Shown: positions 1-7,086 of the stretch, piece by piece
How positions within the stretch are numbered: position 1 is the first letter of the stretch
Layout of the letters: each line of letters opens with the position of its first letter
Assembly: GCA_947624755.1 (NCBI GenBank)
Contig: CANQLQ010000032.1
Location: 1 to 11,437 of the forward strand
Direction of reading: 5' to 3'
DNA length: 11,437 nt
From: an uncultured Clostridia bacterium
GTDB lineage: Bacteria > Bacillota > Clostridia > Oscillospirales > Acutalibacteraceae
Translations under genes and position numbers: made by a program
The notes under the pieces: generated by a model
Databases searched by the model: none
What the model was told of the DNA's origin: nothing
What the model saw: the letters and a program-made list of their open reading frames with translations, nothing else

Positions 1-355
1 ACAGCGTCATGCGGTGCCATTCGGTTGCTTTCGCGGCGCTGAGTTTGCCCGGCTGTCGGTAACGCTCTTCGATTTGCTCCCGCAGTACGGCGAGATACCC
101 CGCATAATTGTCGGTTATTTCAAGGCGGGACAATCCGACTGGATACCAGTCGCCCGCCGTGGAACCGGCAAGTTCCAGAAAGGCGTCGCAAAGCAAATTG
201 CCGTCCGGCGATGAGCCGGCATCGTCTTTCTTCCAGTCGATGATTCCCTGTGCAATAGACAGTGGATCCGGTTTGTTCTCTGCGGCTGAAACGTAAGAGA
301 TTGAGCCCAAAAGCAAGATAAGGCATAGAAGACCAGCAGTCAGATGTTTCATCAT
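1..355 (-). CDS. Secreted alpha/alpha-toroid (transcobalamin alpha-domain-like) protein, N-terminal part
   Basis: The gene runs off the left edge, leaving about 118 residues. It starts ATG ATG, with AGGAG 10 bases upstream of the first ATG. It begins only 7 bases after the TAG of the preceding gene, so it is probably translationally coupled to it. Residues 1-25 form a signal peptide (MMKHL, a Leu-rich core, cleavage near VSAAE). The rest aligns by eye with residues about 320-430 of the large wall protein at 2214-6308. Both have a DW pair, a YxxYLxxxxxxIEExY-like helix and then the shared block AKATEWHR. That marks a second paralogous copy of the first helices of the alpha/alpha toroid fold found in prenyltransferase-like and intrinsic-factor alpha domains. 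I infer a second corrinoid-binding candidate from the operon's B12 riboswitch. The missing C-terminus may carry a DUF4430 domain or an anchor. Confidence 0.8.
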   Translation of the reverse strand, partial: MMKHLTAGLLCLILLLGSISYVSAAENKPDPLSIAQGIIDWKKDDAGSSPDGNLLCDAFLELAGSTAGDWYPVGLSRLEITDNYAGYLAVLREQIEERYRQPGKLSAAKATEWHRMTL

Positions 356-362
356 AGCGTTC

Positions 363-1367
363 CTACTCCTTGTTATCTGTGTTCCGAAAAGAGGTCTTTT
401 TGCCGTGTAGATGAATCCCGATAAAAACCGCAAAGACAGCGGCAAGCACGGCGAGAATAATGCCGATTACGAAAATAGGACGATTCTCCCTTGTATCGCC
501 GACATTCTGATTCGTTTTCGCCGTGTTTTCAGAGGTTTCTCCGCCGGTCGAGGTCATTGTTCCGGAAGTTTGCGCTTTGTCCGTGGTATTTCCGGACGAA
601 TCGGTCTCTTCCCGTGTTTCCGGGAAGGTTGTGTTCTCCGTATCGGAGGAGGACTCTGAACTTATAAAGGAGGCCGTTCCCAAAGTATGGCCGGTGTTGA
701 CGGAAGCCGCATTATTCCCGGGACTTTCGGAATTTCCCGCAACGCCGGCGTTTCCGTTACTCCCGGAATTTCTGCTATTCCATGAATTTCCGCTTACGGC
801 TGAATTGCCTGTGTTATCATTGCTTCCGGAATTTCCGCTTACGGCTGAATTGCCTGTGTTTTTGTTACTTCCGGAATTTCCCCCTGTGACTGAAATACCT
901 GCATTTTTGTTACTCCCGGAATTTCCGTCTGTGGTTAAATTACCTGCGTTTCCGCTTGAACCGGAGATTTTATTATTCTCGGTATTGCTTGTACTGTTGG
1001 CGGCACTGTCGGGATTTTTCAGCGCATTTTCAAGTGCTTTTACCGCACTGTCCACTGTGCTTTGCGAAGAATTCAGTGTTGCTGCGGCGGAAAGTGCGTC
1101 TGCATAGGCATTTTTGACATTGTTTCTTGTCATCAGACCGGAGGACAACGCTTTTGCCATTGTTCTTGTCAGGCCGTCTTTATTCGCTGCGGGATAGTAG
1201 CCCGATTGCGGCCGATCATATACTCCCGGGATCTGTCCGCCTAAGGCGCTCATGCCGCCGATATCGGCGCCGTATCCCAAAGTGAACTGCACACGAACAA
1301 CATCGCCGTCGGACAGGTACATATCGGAAAAACCTACATTGGGAAAATTGTTGTTGACGCAGTACAT
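363..1367 (-). CDS. C-terminal part of the split DUF4430 protein: end of beta domain, Ser/Asn/Gly linker, membrane anchor
   Basis: This frame continues the DUF4430 protein directly after its in-frame TGA at 1368-1370, with no shift. The first 38 residues (MYCVNNNFPNVGFSD, then SDGDVVRVQFTLGYG) are the usual end of a DUF4430 beta domain, which normally reads GWMYxVNxxFPN. Residues about 60-118 are helical (AYADALSAAATL, VKALENALK), resembling FIVAR-type spacers. Residues 120-295 are a low-complexity Ser/Asn/Gly/Thr linker with 15-residue repeats. Residues 298-317 form one transmembrane helix, followed by a short tail starting HGKK. No clear LPXTG motif precedes the helix (only NVGDTRENRP), so a membrane anchor is more likely than sortase attachment. 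I see no good ribosome site before the ATG, so this is unlikely to be an independent gene. It is either read through the TGA or untranslated. Confidence 0.75.
   Translation of the reverse strand: MYCVNNNFPNVGFSDMYLSDGDVVRVQFTLGYGADIGGMSALGGQIPGVYDRPQSGYYPAANKDGLTRTMAKALSSGLMTRNNVKNAYADALSAAATLNSSQSTVDSAVKALENALKNPDSAANSTSNTENNKISGSSGNAGNLTTDGNSGSNKNAGISVTGGNSGSNKNTGNSAVSGNSGSNDNTGNSAVSGNSWNSRNSGSNGNAGVAGNSESPGNNAASVNTGHTLGTASFISSESSSDTENTTFPETREETDSSGNTTDKAQTSGTMTSTGGETSENTAKTNQNVGDTRENRPIFVIGIILAVLAAVFAVFIGIHLHGKKTSFRNTDNKE
741..956 (-). repeat. 45-bp tandem repeats coding Ser/Asn/Gly linker
   Basis: Imperfect 15-residue units of the form GNSGSNKNTGNSAVS recur about four to five times in the linker of the DUF4430 protein. 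On the plus strand the units share the pattern TTCCGGAATTTCCGCTTACG. They probably form a flexible spacer holding the beta domain away from the membrane, and they could change length by slippage. Confidence 0.7.
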
Positions 1368-1370
1368 TCA
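1368..1370 (-). other. In-frame TGA at the conserved Trp of the DUF4430 GWMY motif
   Basis: The reading frame is GGT TCG GGC TGA ATG TAC TGC. Both sides encode consecutive parts of one DUF4430 domain without a frame change, so only this codon breaks the gene. TGG to TGA is a single transition. Other genes here end in TGA (2214-6308, 6305-6622, 9184-9702) and use TGG for Trp, so the genetic code is standard. It may be a nonsense mutation, low-level UGA read-through as Trp (known at low efficiency in Bacillus subtilis), or a sequence error. Confidence 0.85.
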
Positions 1371-2144
1371 GCCCGAACCGTTAGAGATCACGAATTCGCC
1401 AAGATAGCCTGTCCAATTTTTTCGGTAATCGGTTGGATCGAAAAAGTCCATGCCGGACTTCAAATGCGGCTGTAAATATCCGGGAATGGACGGATTCAGT
1501 CCCAGCTTTTTGGGGTTTGTCGCCGTACCGCTCTTTTTATAGCCGTTATAGGTTACGTCCGATGAGGTTCCGTCTGCGATATACGCCAGATAAAAGCCGG
1601 TATCCACCGATCCGCTGTGATAGCCGACAAATCCGTTTTCATGCAGCAGCCGCACAAGCTCCGCCGCAGCCGTTTCTCCGGCGCGAATGGGGATCGATAC
1701 CGGTTGTATGAGATACCCGCAGCCGAGAGTGAAAACTTCCACGCTCCAGACGGCATTGCCGATAATTTCTCCCTTTTCCACCGGCTTATAAGTAATATGA
1801 TAAATCAGTTGCTTCTTTTTGCCGCCGTCAGATGAGGCACTGACTACAACCGTGTTTTCTCCCTCTTTGGAAAATACAAGCGTATAACTCGTTTTGTCGC
1901 TGTCGTCCCATGTGAAGCTTACCCGTTCGCTGTTCAGGGTAACGGTGGATGAAATCTTTTTTCCCGCTTGGTTTCTCGCCCATACATCGAAGGTCAAGCG
2001 GTCGTTTCGTACTATAGCCTGATCGCTAAGCGTCGTAGTGAGCGTAGGCCCGGCGGCGATTGCTTTCAACCCGGTTGCCGGGATCAGCAAAACCGATAGC
2101 ATTATCATGATTAATATTGACGTCAGAATTTTTCTTTTCTTCAC
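1368..2144 (-). CDS. Secreted Ig-like plus DUF4430 (transcobalamin beta-domain-like) protein, N-terminal part up to in-frame TGA
   Basis: The start is GTG at 2144, with AGGAGG nine bases upstream. The gene begins 69 bases after the large wall protein's stop, in the same operon. Residues 1-31 are a signal peptide (MKKRK, hydrophobic core, AIAAG). Residues about 33-120 look like an Ig-like beta-sandwich (LTFDVWARNQAG, SFTWDDSDKTSYTLVF). Residues 126-258 are a DUF4430 domain: WSVEVFTLGCGYLI, IPIRAGETAAAELVRLL, then SGSVDTGFYL and ending GEFVISNGSG. DUF4430 is the fold of the beta domain that covers the B12 face in intrinsic factor and transcobalamin. The frame stops at TGA exactly where the family has the Trp of its GWMY motif, and the fold's last strands lie beyond it. 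The truncated product would be soluble, unanchored and probably misfolded; read-through would give a 593-residue anchored protein. The corrinoid role is inferred from domain and operon. Confidence 0.8.
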   Translation of the reverse strand: MKKRKILTSILIMIMLSVLLIPATGLKAIAAGPTLTTTLSDQAIVRNDRLTFDVWARNQAGKKISSTVTLNSERVSFTWDDSDKTSYTLVFSKEGENTVVVSASSDGGKKKQLIYHITYKPVEKGEIIGNAVWSVEVFTLGCGYLIQPVSIPIRAGETAAAELVRLLHENGFVGYHSGSVDTGFYLAYIADGTSSDVTYNGYKKSGTATNPKKLGLNPSIPGYLQPHLKSGMDFFDPTDYRKNWTGYLGEFVISNGSG

Positions 2145-2213
2145 GGTTCTGTTCCTCCTATGGGAAAAGGGGAATGCGGCGGTTGGCCGTATTTCCCCAA
2201 AAGCGAATGAGAA

Positions 2214-5200
2214 TCAGCGTTTCTTTTGTGTCTTTTTTGATGTACTTAAAAGCACAACCGCAAGGCCGCCGGCGAACATCAATAAGACATAGAACAGCAA
2301 ATTTGTCGTATCCCCGGTTTGCACAGATGAGATGTCGCCGAAATTGTTTCCCGAACCGGTCGAATCGGTCGTATTGCTTGAATCGACAGGCTTGCTCGTT
2401 TCCGATGGGTTATCGGAATTGGACGGATCGTCCGGTTTACTTGAATCGACAGGCTTGCCCGTCTCCGATGGGTTATCGGGATTGGACGAATCGTCCGGAT
2501 TGCTTGAATCAACAGGCTTGCCCGTTTCCGATGGGTTATCGGAATTGGACGGATCGTCCGAATTGCTTGAATCAACGGGCTTGCTGGGTTCTGAAGGGTT
2601 ATTGGGATTGCTTGGATCGGTGGGTTGGCCCGGATTTGTTGGATCATCGGGTTCGGACGATTCTGCGGCGTCCTTCAGAGTCTGCAATGTTTTTTCCGCT
2701 TCTATCAGCGTTATGTAATTGGAAACGAGAGCCTGCAGCGTTTCGTCACCCAGCGCATCGTAAGCGGCTCTTGCCGCCCGAATAGCGTCTTCCCGTTCCA
2801 ACGTGACCTCACCTATGGTATCAATCAGAGAAATCACTTCGTCAACTGCGTCCGCCTCCTCGGTGGCCTGCCAAAGCAAAATGGGATAACCGCCGCCCAC
2901 CAGTTCATACGGGTCGTTCTTAAAGGCGTCGCCGAGTGCAGAAAGTAACGTACCGTCCTTCATTTGTGCTTCGCTTTGCGAAACCGTTGTATCTTCGATT
3001 CCTGCGTCTTTGTTGATACCGCCCTCATCGCAGGATCCGGCGAGATAGTAACAGTTCTCAACCGTATTTTCTCTTTTTGTCGAATCGCCGACAACAGCGC
3101 CCACTCTGCCTCTCATATTCGGATTGGAAGTAATTGATTCTACGGTTCCGGCATTATAGCACCTTTGAACGGTATGCGGGCCGTCCTGCATTGCGCCGAC
3201 AATGCCGCCAACGCTGTAGCCGCCGGTGATATCGCCGGTATTGTAGCAATTTTCTACCGTGACAGGATGCCCGGTGTCGAGATGACCCACGATCCCGCCA
3301 AGGTGGGTGGAGCTTTCGTGACCTATAACGCTGCCGCGGTTAAAGCAGCCGGAAATGACGCTTTCACCGCCGCGCACCGTTCCGACCACGCCGCCGCTAT
3401 AGCTGCCGCAGTAAATGTCTGCACCGTTCCAGCAATTGATAACGTCCGCACCATCGCTCCAGCCGAGGATCCCACCGAAGAAGCTGCTGTAACCGGCTTC
3501 TCTGCCGATCTCGCCGCCGGCAACGCCGACATTCTTGATCACGGCGCTGTCAGCCGCATAGCCGAACAAACCTCCAGAAGAAGAATAAAGATTATCAATT
3601 GCATAACCTTGACCGTCAAACGAACCTGCAAAAGCAAGTTTTTGCGACAGACCTATGGGAGTCCAAATCAAACCGCTCAAATCCAAATTGGCGGTCAGGG
3701 CTACGCTTTTTCCGGCAAAGTTTTTCCCGTTATTGACACGCTCGGCAAAGGCCATCAGTTCTTCCTGCGTGCCGATGCGATAGGGATCTTCCGCCGTACC
3801 GGAGCCTTCCCACGGCAGCTTTTCCTCTACCGATATTGAAACAGAGGTCTTCAGAATCCCATAGATGACGGTGATCGTATTGTCTTCCGGTGTCAGTTCG
3901 GAAGCAGGCTCGTACCGATACTCGCTCACACTGTGCTGCGTTCCGTCGCTGAATGTAGCAATGACTTCCATACCACTCGGATCAAACAGATCGCCCTCGA
4001 AATACCGAAGCTTATCCGGCTGTTTCGTCACTTGAATAGCGACCGCATAGGGTTCGTTTGTGTTCAGCTTTCCCTCTCCGCCTACAAGTTTCAGCGCAGC
4101 GTCCAAGGAAGAATAGTTGTTTACATATCTGCGTTCTCCAACGGGAACTGCCTTGAACGCATCAAGTGCTTCTTTGATTTGCACCTTATAATTATCGGCA
4201 GACGGTTCAGGCAGGCTGTTAATCGCAGCTATGGCGCTTTGGATCGCATTTATCTGTTCTTCAGCAAAATTTCCGCGCATATCGTAAAGACTGCGCATCC
4301 CGTTTTCCAGCCGCCAGTAAGAAACAAGAGCGTAGGCTGCCTGATCGTTCGCCATGGAATTCCAATCGCCGCCAAGGATATGACAGAAACCTCCCTCCGG
4401 CAGACGGAACTGCAAAAGTCCGTCAAGCAATGTTTTTCCGCCCGAGGTGACAAAACGATTGTCGCTTGCGGGGTCGATTCCAAGGCTGCACAAAGCGACC
4501 AAAACCTGTGAAATGGATTCAATATTGGTGCTTCCCCAAGAGGAAAAACCGCCGTTTTTATCCATGCGGGAGGAAAGCACGGCGAGCGCCTCATCGACAC
4601 ACTGACGCACCGTCACGCTGCGCTGCTCTTTGCTGCCGGTATTTGTGTAGGTATAGACCGTGTTGTCATTGTAATAGGGTGCAAGCGCTTGTATTGCCAT
4701 GGCGGTGATATCAATGTCGGATTTGGTTCCAAAGCCGCCGCTCAGCACCCAACCGCCGTACTTATTGCCGCCGATGCCGTCGGAAAGCTGCAATTTCAAA
4801 ATCTCTGTAATGAAGGCTTCACGGGAATACTGTGCCTTTTCCGGAACGTCAAACATTTCGGTATCCATGGCAATCAGTCCGAAAATCCAACCGTTGATGC
4901 CCTGCTTCCCGGGTCCTGCGCTCAGGGCGCAGTCATAGCTTCCGTCGGCAATCAAATTAATAGGGTTGCCTTTATAGTTTCCGAAACGGGTAGGATCTCC
5001 GCCGAGCGCCGAAATCGTCAAAACCGCCCTATGCCATTCGGTCGCTTTGGCGGAATTGAGGATCCCGTTCTGTTCCGCATAGGTTTTTTCAATATACTTC
5101 TGCATGGCGACAAGATAATCGTCATAACCGTTGCCGTCATCGATCAAATGCTGATATTCGTTTCGCGCATTGTAGTATCCGAACCGAGCCATGGCGAGCG

Positions 5201-6308
5201 CCATCCAGTCTGTCTCGGTGGAGCTTGCGCCGCTCAAAAATGCCTCGCTTCCCAAGAGAGTATCTGAATCGGCTTTCCCATGGTTTTTTGCGCTGCTCAC
5301 TGCCGCACGAATCAGATCAGCAAGTTCTCTTGAACGCTCGGTCTTTTCAGTAAAGCCCGGAAGCGCGGGATCTTCCGTGCTGATTTTTTCTTCCCATTTC
5401 AGCGTGGGGTAGGGATCACCGTCTTTAAAAGCATCGCCAAGACGTTCAGCGGTAAGGGACTCAACCTCGGCAATGCCGTCTTTTTGATCGGCAACGCCCT
5501 CGTTTTTTATGTAAAAGCAATTCGTTATGGTCTGGGATCTTGCTCGACCCAGCACGGCACAGACATAGTTCCCGGCTCCTGCGGAATCGGTTACAACCCC
5601 GGCGTTATAGCAGTCGGTCAGTATCGGAGAAGATGCCTGATGACCACCCGCAATACCGCCCACGGTAGCGGAGCCAGTCACTGTGCCGATGTTATAGCAG
5701 TTTTCCACAACACCTTCACGCCAATGCTGACCCGTAATGCCTCCGATATACCCGATAGTTCCTGTGACGGATCCGGTATTGAAGCAGTTTTCGATTTTGC
5801 AGTCGCCGTTTACATATCCGACCACGCCGCCAACGGCGCTGCCGCCGATGACATTTGCCCGGTTGCCGCAATTTTGTACGCTGCCGTTATCCAGACAGCC
5901 TGCAATGTCGGCTGTATTTGAGGAACCGGAAACCGCACCGTCTGCGATGAGATTTTTGACTGTTCCGCCCTTTACGCGCCCAAACAGGCCGATATCGGAA
6001 CCGGAAGCGATATACAATCCGCTGACTACATGATACCCGCCGTCAAAAATCCCCTCAAAGGGCGATGACGCAGTGCCGATAGGCGTCCATGGATTATTTT
6101 CTCCGCCGAGGTCAATATTTGCCGCCAGTTGAACAGTCTTTCCTTTGTATGTGTTTCCGCCGTTTACCTCGGCAGCAAATGCAAATAGCCGATCGGCGTC
6201 GGAAATGATGACCGTATCTTCCGACGCAAAGACAGTTGTGGGCAGCATGGTAATAACCATAAAAACCGCCATTAAACATGCGACTATATGATTGGTTTTC
6301 CTTTTCAT
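2214..6308 (-). CDS. Wall-anchored alpha/alpha-toroid (transcobalamin alpha-domain-like) surface protein with GLUG and Ig-like domains
   Basis: A 1364-residue multidomain surface protein. Residues 1-29 are a signal peptide. Residues 32-306 and 832-1147 are two GLUG-type beta-helix regions with repeated GGI(V/A)G and ENCYNxGxVTG blocks. Residues 320-680 form an alpha/alpha toroid: TDWMALAMARFG, AKATEWHRAVL, INGWIFGLIAMDT, GGFGTKSDIDITAMAIQALA, NGGFSSWGSTNIES and EGGFCHILGGDWNSMANDQA. The DIDITAMA helix resembles the DTxAMA helix of transcobalamin and intrinsic factor. Residues 755-827 are a Big_3-like Ig domain (FDPSGMEVIATFSDGT). Residues 690-740 and 1155-1212 are helical spacers. Residues 1217-1325 are a Ser/Pro/Asp/Asn stalk. 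The end is a sorting signal: VQTGD, hydrophobic helix, then SKKTQKKR. The start is ATG with AAGGAGG eight bases upstream, overlapping the previous gene's stop as ATGA. I infer corrinoid capture at the wall from the B12 riboswitch. Terpene-cyclase activity is unlikely because the protein is exported. Confidence 0.88.
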   Translation of the reverse strand: MKRKTNHIVACLMAVFMVITMLPTTVFASEDTVIISDADRLFAFAAEVNGGNTYKGKTVQLAANIDLGGENNPWTPIGTASSPFEGIFDGGYHVVSGLYIASGSDIGLFGRVKGGTVKNLIADGAVSGSSNTADIAGCLDNGSVQNCGNRANVIGGSAVGGVVGYVNGDCKIENCFNTGSVTGTIGYIGGITGQHWREGVVENCYNIGTVTGSATVGGIAGGHQASSPILTDCYNAGVVTDSAGAGNYVCAVLGRARSQTITNCFYIKNEGVADQKDGIAEVESLTAERLGDAFKDGDPYPTLKWEEKISTEDPALPGFTEKTERSRELADLIRAAVSSAKNHGKADSDTLLGSEAFLSGASSTETDWMALAMARFGYYNARNEYQHLIDDGNGYDDYLVAMQKYIEKTYAEQNGILNSAKATEWHRAVLTISALGGDPTRFGNYKGNPINLIADGSYDCALSAGPGKQGINGWIFGLIAMDTEMFDVPEKAQYSREAFITEILKLQLSDGIGGNKYGGWVLSGGFGTKSDIDITAMAIQALAPYYNDNTVYTYTNTGSKEQRSVTVRQCVDEALAVLSSRMDKNGGFSSWGSTNIESISQVLVALCSLGIDPASDNRFVTSGGKTLLDGLLQFRLPEGGFCHILGGDWNSMANDQAAYALVSYWRLENGMRSLYDMRGNFAEEQINAIQSAIAAINSLPEPSADNYKVQIKEALDAFKAVPVGERRYVNNYSSLDAALKLVGGEGKLNTNEPYAVAIQVTKQPDKLRYFEGDLFDPSGMEVIATFSDGTQHSVSEYRYEPASELTPEDNTITVIYGILKTSVSISVEEKLPWEGSGTAEDPYRIGTQEELMAFAERVNNGKNFAGKSVALTANLDLSGLIWTPIGLSQKLAFAGSFDGQGYAIDNLYSSSGGLFGYAADSAVIKNVGVAGGEIGREAGYSSFFGGILGWSDGADVINCWNGADIYCGSYSGGVVGTVRGGESVISGCFNRGSVIGHESSTHLGGIVGHLDTGHPVTVENCYNTGDITGGYSVGGIVGAMQDGPHTVQRCYNAGTVESITSNPNMRGRVGAVVGDSTKRENTVENCYYLAGSCDEGGINKDAGIEDTTVSQSEAQMKDGTLLSALGDAFKNDPYELVGGGYPILLWQATEEADAVDEVISLIDTIGEVTLEREDAIRAARAAYDALGDETLQALVSNYITLIEAEKTLQTLKDAAESSEPDDPTNPGQPTDPSNPNNPSEPSKPVDSSNSDDPSNSDNPSETGKPVDSSNPDDSSNPDNPSETGKPVDSSKPDDPSNSDNPSETSKPVDSSNTTDSTGSGNNFGDISSVQTGDTTNLLFYVLLMFAGGLAVVLLSTSKKTQKKR
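2373..2582 (-). repeat. 63-bp tandem repeats coding the Pro/Ser/Asp wall-spanning stalk
   Basis: Three full 21-residue units and a degenerate fourth, each starting KPVDSSN and ending DNPSETG, lie just before the sorting signal. The DNA copies are nearly identical over 63 bp (shared block CTTGAATCGACAGGCTTG on the plus strand). Such stalks usually span the peptidoglycan. Copy number could vary between strains. Confidence 0.85.
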
Positions 6309-6622
6309 TTTTGTTGCCTCCTTAGTGAATTATGGTTTGTAGTTTTTTCCTTTTTTGCGCGTTGCTTTTCCAATTTGTGCATTGCCGTTATCAAGACATT
6401 TTTTTCGCTCCCGCAGCGTTTTTTCTTCTTCGGATTCGGGTTTTTCAATTTCGGCTCCTTTAGCCCGGCAGCTTCCAAGGCTCTCGGCCACGGACCAAGA
6501 AACGATTTAATACGGGATCTTGTAGCATCATCAAAGTCCTCCTTTTTTGGCAGCCGTCCAAGTTCTTCCTGTTTTTCGCGCAGAAGCTCTTGTGCCCAGA
6601 GCTTCTTTTCTTCCTGCGTCAC
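6305..6622 (-). CDS. Small basic homing-endonuclease-associated-repeat (HNH_repeat-like) protein
   Basis: First gene after the B12 riboswitch. I chose the GTG at 6622 (MTQEEKKLW, 105 residues) because AAGGAGG lies six bases upstream; an in-frame TTG at 6643 would put that site inside the gene. Residues about 20-53 (LGRLPKKEDFDDATRS, then SFLGPWPRALEAAGL) match the homing endonuclease associated repeat: a G-x-x-P start, an I/F-x-FGxW-x-A-L core and a closing AAGL. This short helical DNA-binding module is usually found beside HNH endonucleases. No HNH catalytic motif is visible. The tail is very basic (NPNPKKKKR, KQRAKKEK), fitting nucleic-acid binding. The stop overlaps the ATG of the large wall protein (ATGA), and the last codons carry that gene's ribosome site, so the two are coupled. 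A regulatory role is only a guess. Confidence 0.75.
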   Translation of the reverse strand: MTQEEKKLWAQELLREKQEELGRLPKKEDFDDATRSRIKSFLGPWPRALEAAGLKEPKLKNPNPKKKKRCGSEKNVLITAMHKLEKQRAKKEKTTNHNSLRRQQK

Positions 6623-6635
6623 GGGATCCCTCCTT

Positions 6636-6678
6636 AAAAACAAAAATACTCTTTTTACCCATTCAGGTTAAAAGAGTA
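6636..6678 (-). terminator. Second leader hairpin with U-tract (tandem attenuator)
   Basis: On the minus strand TACTCTTTTAACC pairs with GGTAAAAAGAGTA with one mismatch around a short loop. TTTTTGTTTTT follows, ending just before the AAGGAGG of the first gene. It looks like an intrinsic terminator between the riboswitch and the operon. Its 5' arm can also pair with the 5' arm of the upstream terminator (AAGAGTGCA with TGTACTCTT, one G-U), so the two may be alternative folds. Confidence 0.65.
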
Positions 6679-6718
6679 CAACAGATTATCACCAAATCGG
6701 GAAGCGCTTTTTCCATAC

Positions 6719-6775
6719 ACAAAAAAGAGTGCAGACGAAAAGCCGATGATTCGGCGTAAATCGGTTGCACTCTTC
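6719..6775 (-). terminator. Intrinsic terminator, likely expression platform of the cobalamin riboswitch
   Basis: On the minus strand AGAGTGCA pairs with TGCACTCT, which runs into TTTTT. The inner GCCGA/TCGGC arms extend the stem. It lies about 30 bases after the riboswitch P1 helix, the place expected for a B12-dependent terminator. Confidence 0.8.
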
Positions 6776-6802
6776 TCACCAAAGCGGTGGTAAACCTTCA
6801 AA

Positions 6803-6990
6803 AATACGGCAGATATCCTGACTTATGACATAGCGGTCGGCAACGCCGCAAAAGAGCATTCCTTCTCAAAGTGCAATACACTCCAATGGATTTTATGCTC
6901 TGTCTCGTCAAATACAGTAATGGCGGTTGTTCCGGATTCGAACCGGATTTCCTTTTAATCTACTCAGCTCACAACTTTTCAAACCGTATT
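6803..6990 (-). promoter_or_regulatory. Cobalamin (B12) riboswitch
   Basis: On the minus strand the order of elements matches the cobalamin riboswitch class: TTAAAAGGAAATCCGG near the 5' end, then GGAACAACCGCCATTACTGTA, and at the 3' end AAGTCAGGATATCTGCC (the usual ending is AGxCAGGAxACCTGCC). The closing P1 helix is exact: AATACGG (6984-6990) with CCGTATT (6803-6809). A promoter precedes it and a terminator follows it. Members normally shut down expression when adenosylcobalamin or a related corrinoid binds. The operon behind it encodes transcobalamin-like surface proteins, which fits B12 acquisition. Confidence 0.9.
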
Positions 6991-7010
6991 CTCAATATTC
7001 TATTATTTAG

Positions 7011-7039
7011 ATTGTATCAAATTTTCCCTTGAAAATCAA
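7011..7039 (-). promoter_or_regulatory. Sigma-A promoter of the riboswitch operon
   Basis: TTGATT (7034-7039), a 17-base spacer and TACAAT (7011-7016) on the minus strand. The expected RNA start is near 7004, about 15 bases before the P1 helix of the riboswitch. Confidence 0.75.
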
Positions 7040-7086
7040 GTGGACTCACTGATAAAAGTTTGAATTTTTGAAAATGATTGGTCCCA

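Noticed and set aside
523..1107. Plus-strand open frame of 194 codons
   Set aside because: It is the antisense shadow of the Ser/Asn/Gly repeat linker; no ribosome site and very low complexity.
363..1367. A stand-alone gene starting at the ATG at 1367
   Set aside because: No ribosome site, no signal peptide, and the first residues are the end of the upstream DUF4430 domain in the same frame.
1368..1370. Alternative genetic code or selenocysteine at the TGA
   Set aside because: TGA ends other genes here and TGG is used freely for Trp; the family residue is Trp, not Cys or Sec, and I see no clear SECIS-like hairpin directly downstream.
2373..2582. CRISPR-like array
   Set aside because: The units are contiguous in-frame coding repeats without unique spacers.
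3165..3839. Plus-strand open frame of 224 codons
   Set aside because: Antisense shadow of the second GLUG region of the wall protein, Ala-rich with no domain pattern.
6931..6947. GGTTCGAATCC, which looks like a tRNA T-arm
   Set aside because: No acceptor, D-arm or anticodon arm fits around it; the sequence is part of the cobalamin riboswitch (TAAAAGGAAATCCGGTTCG).
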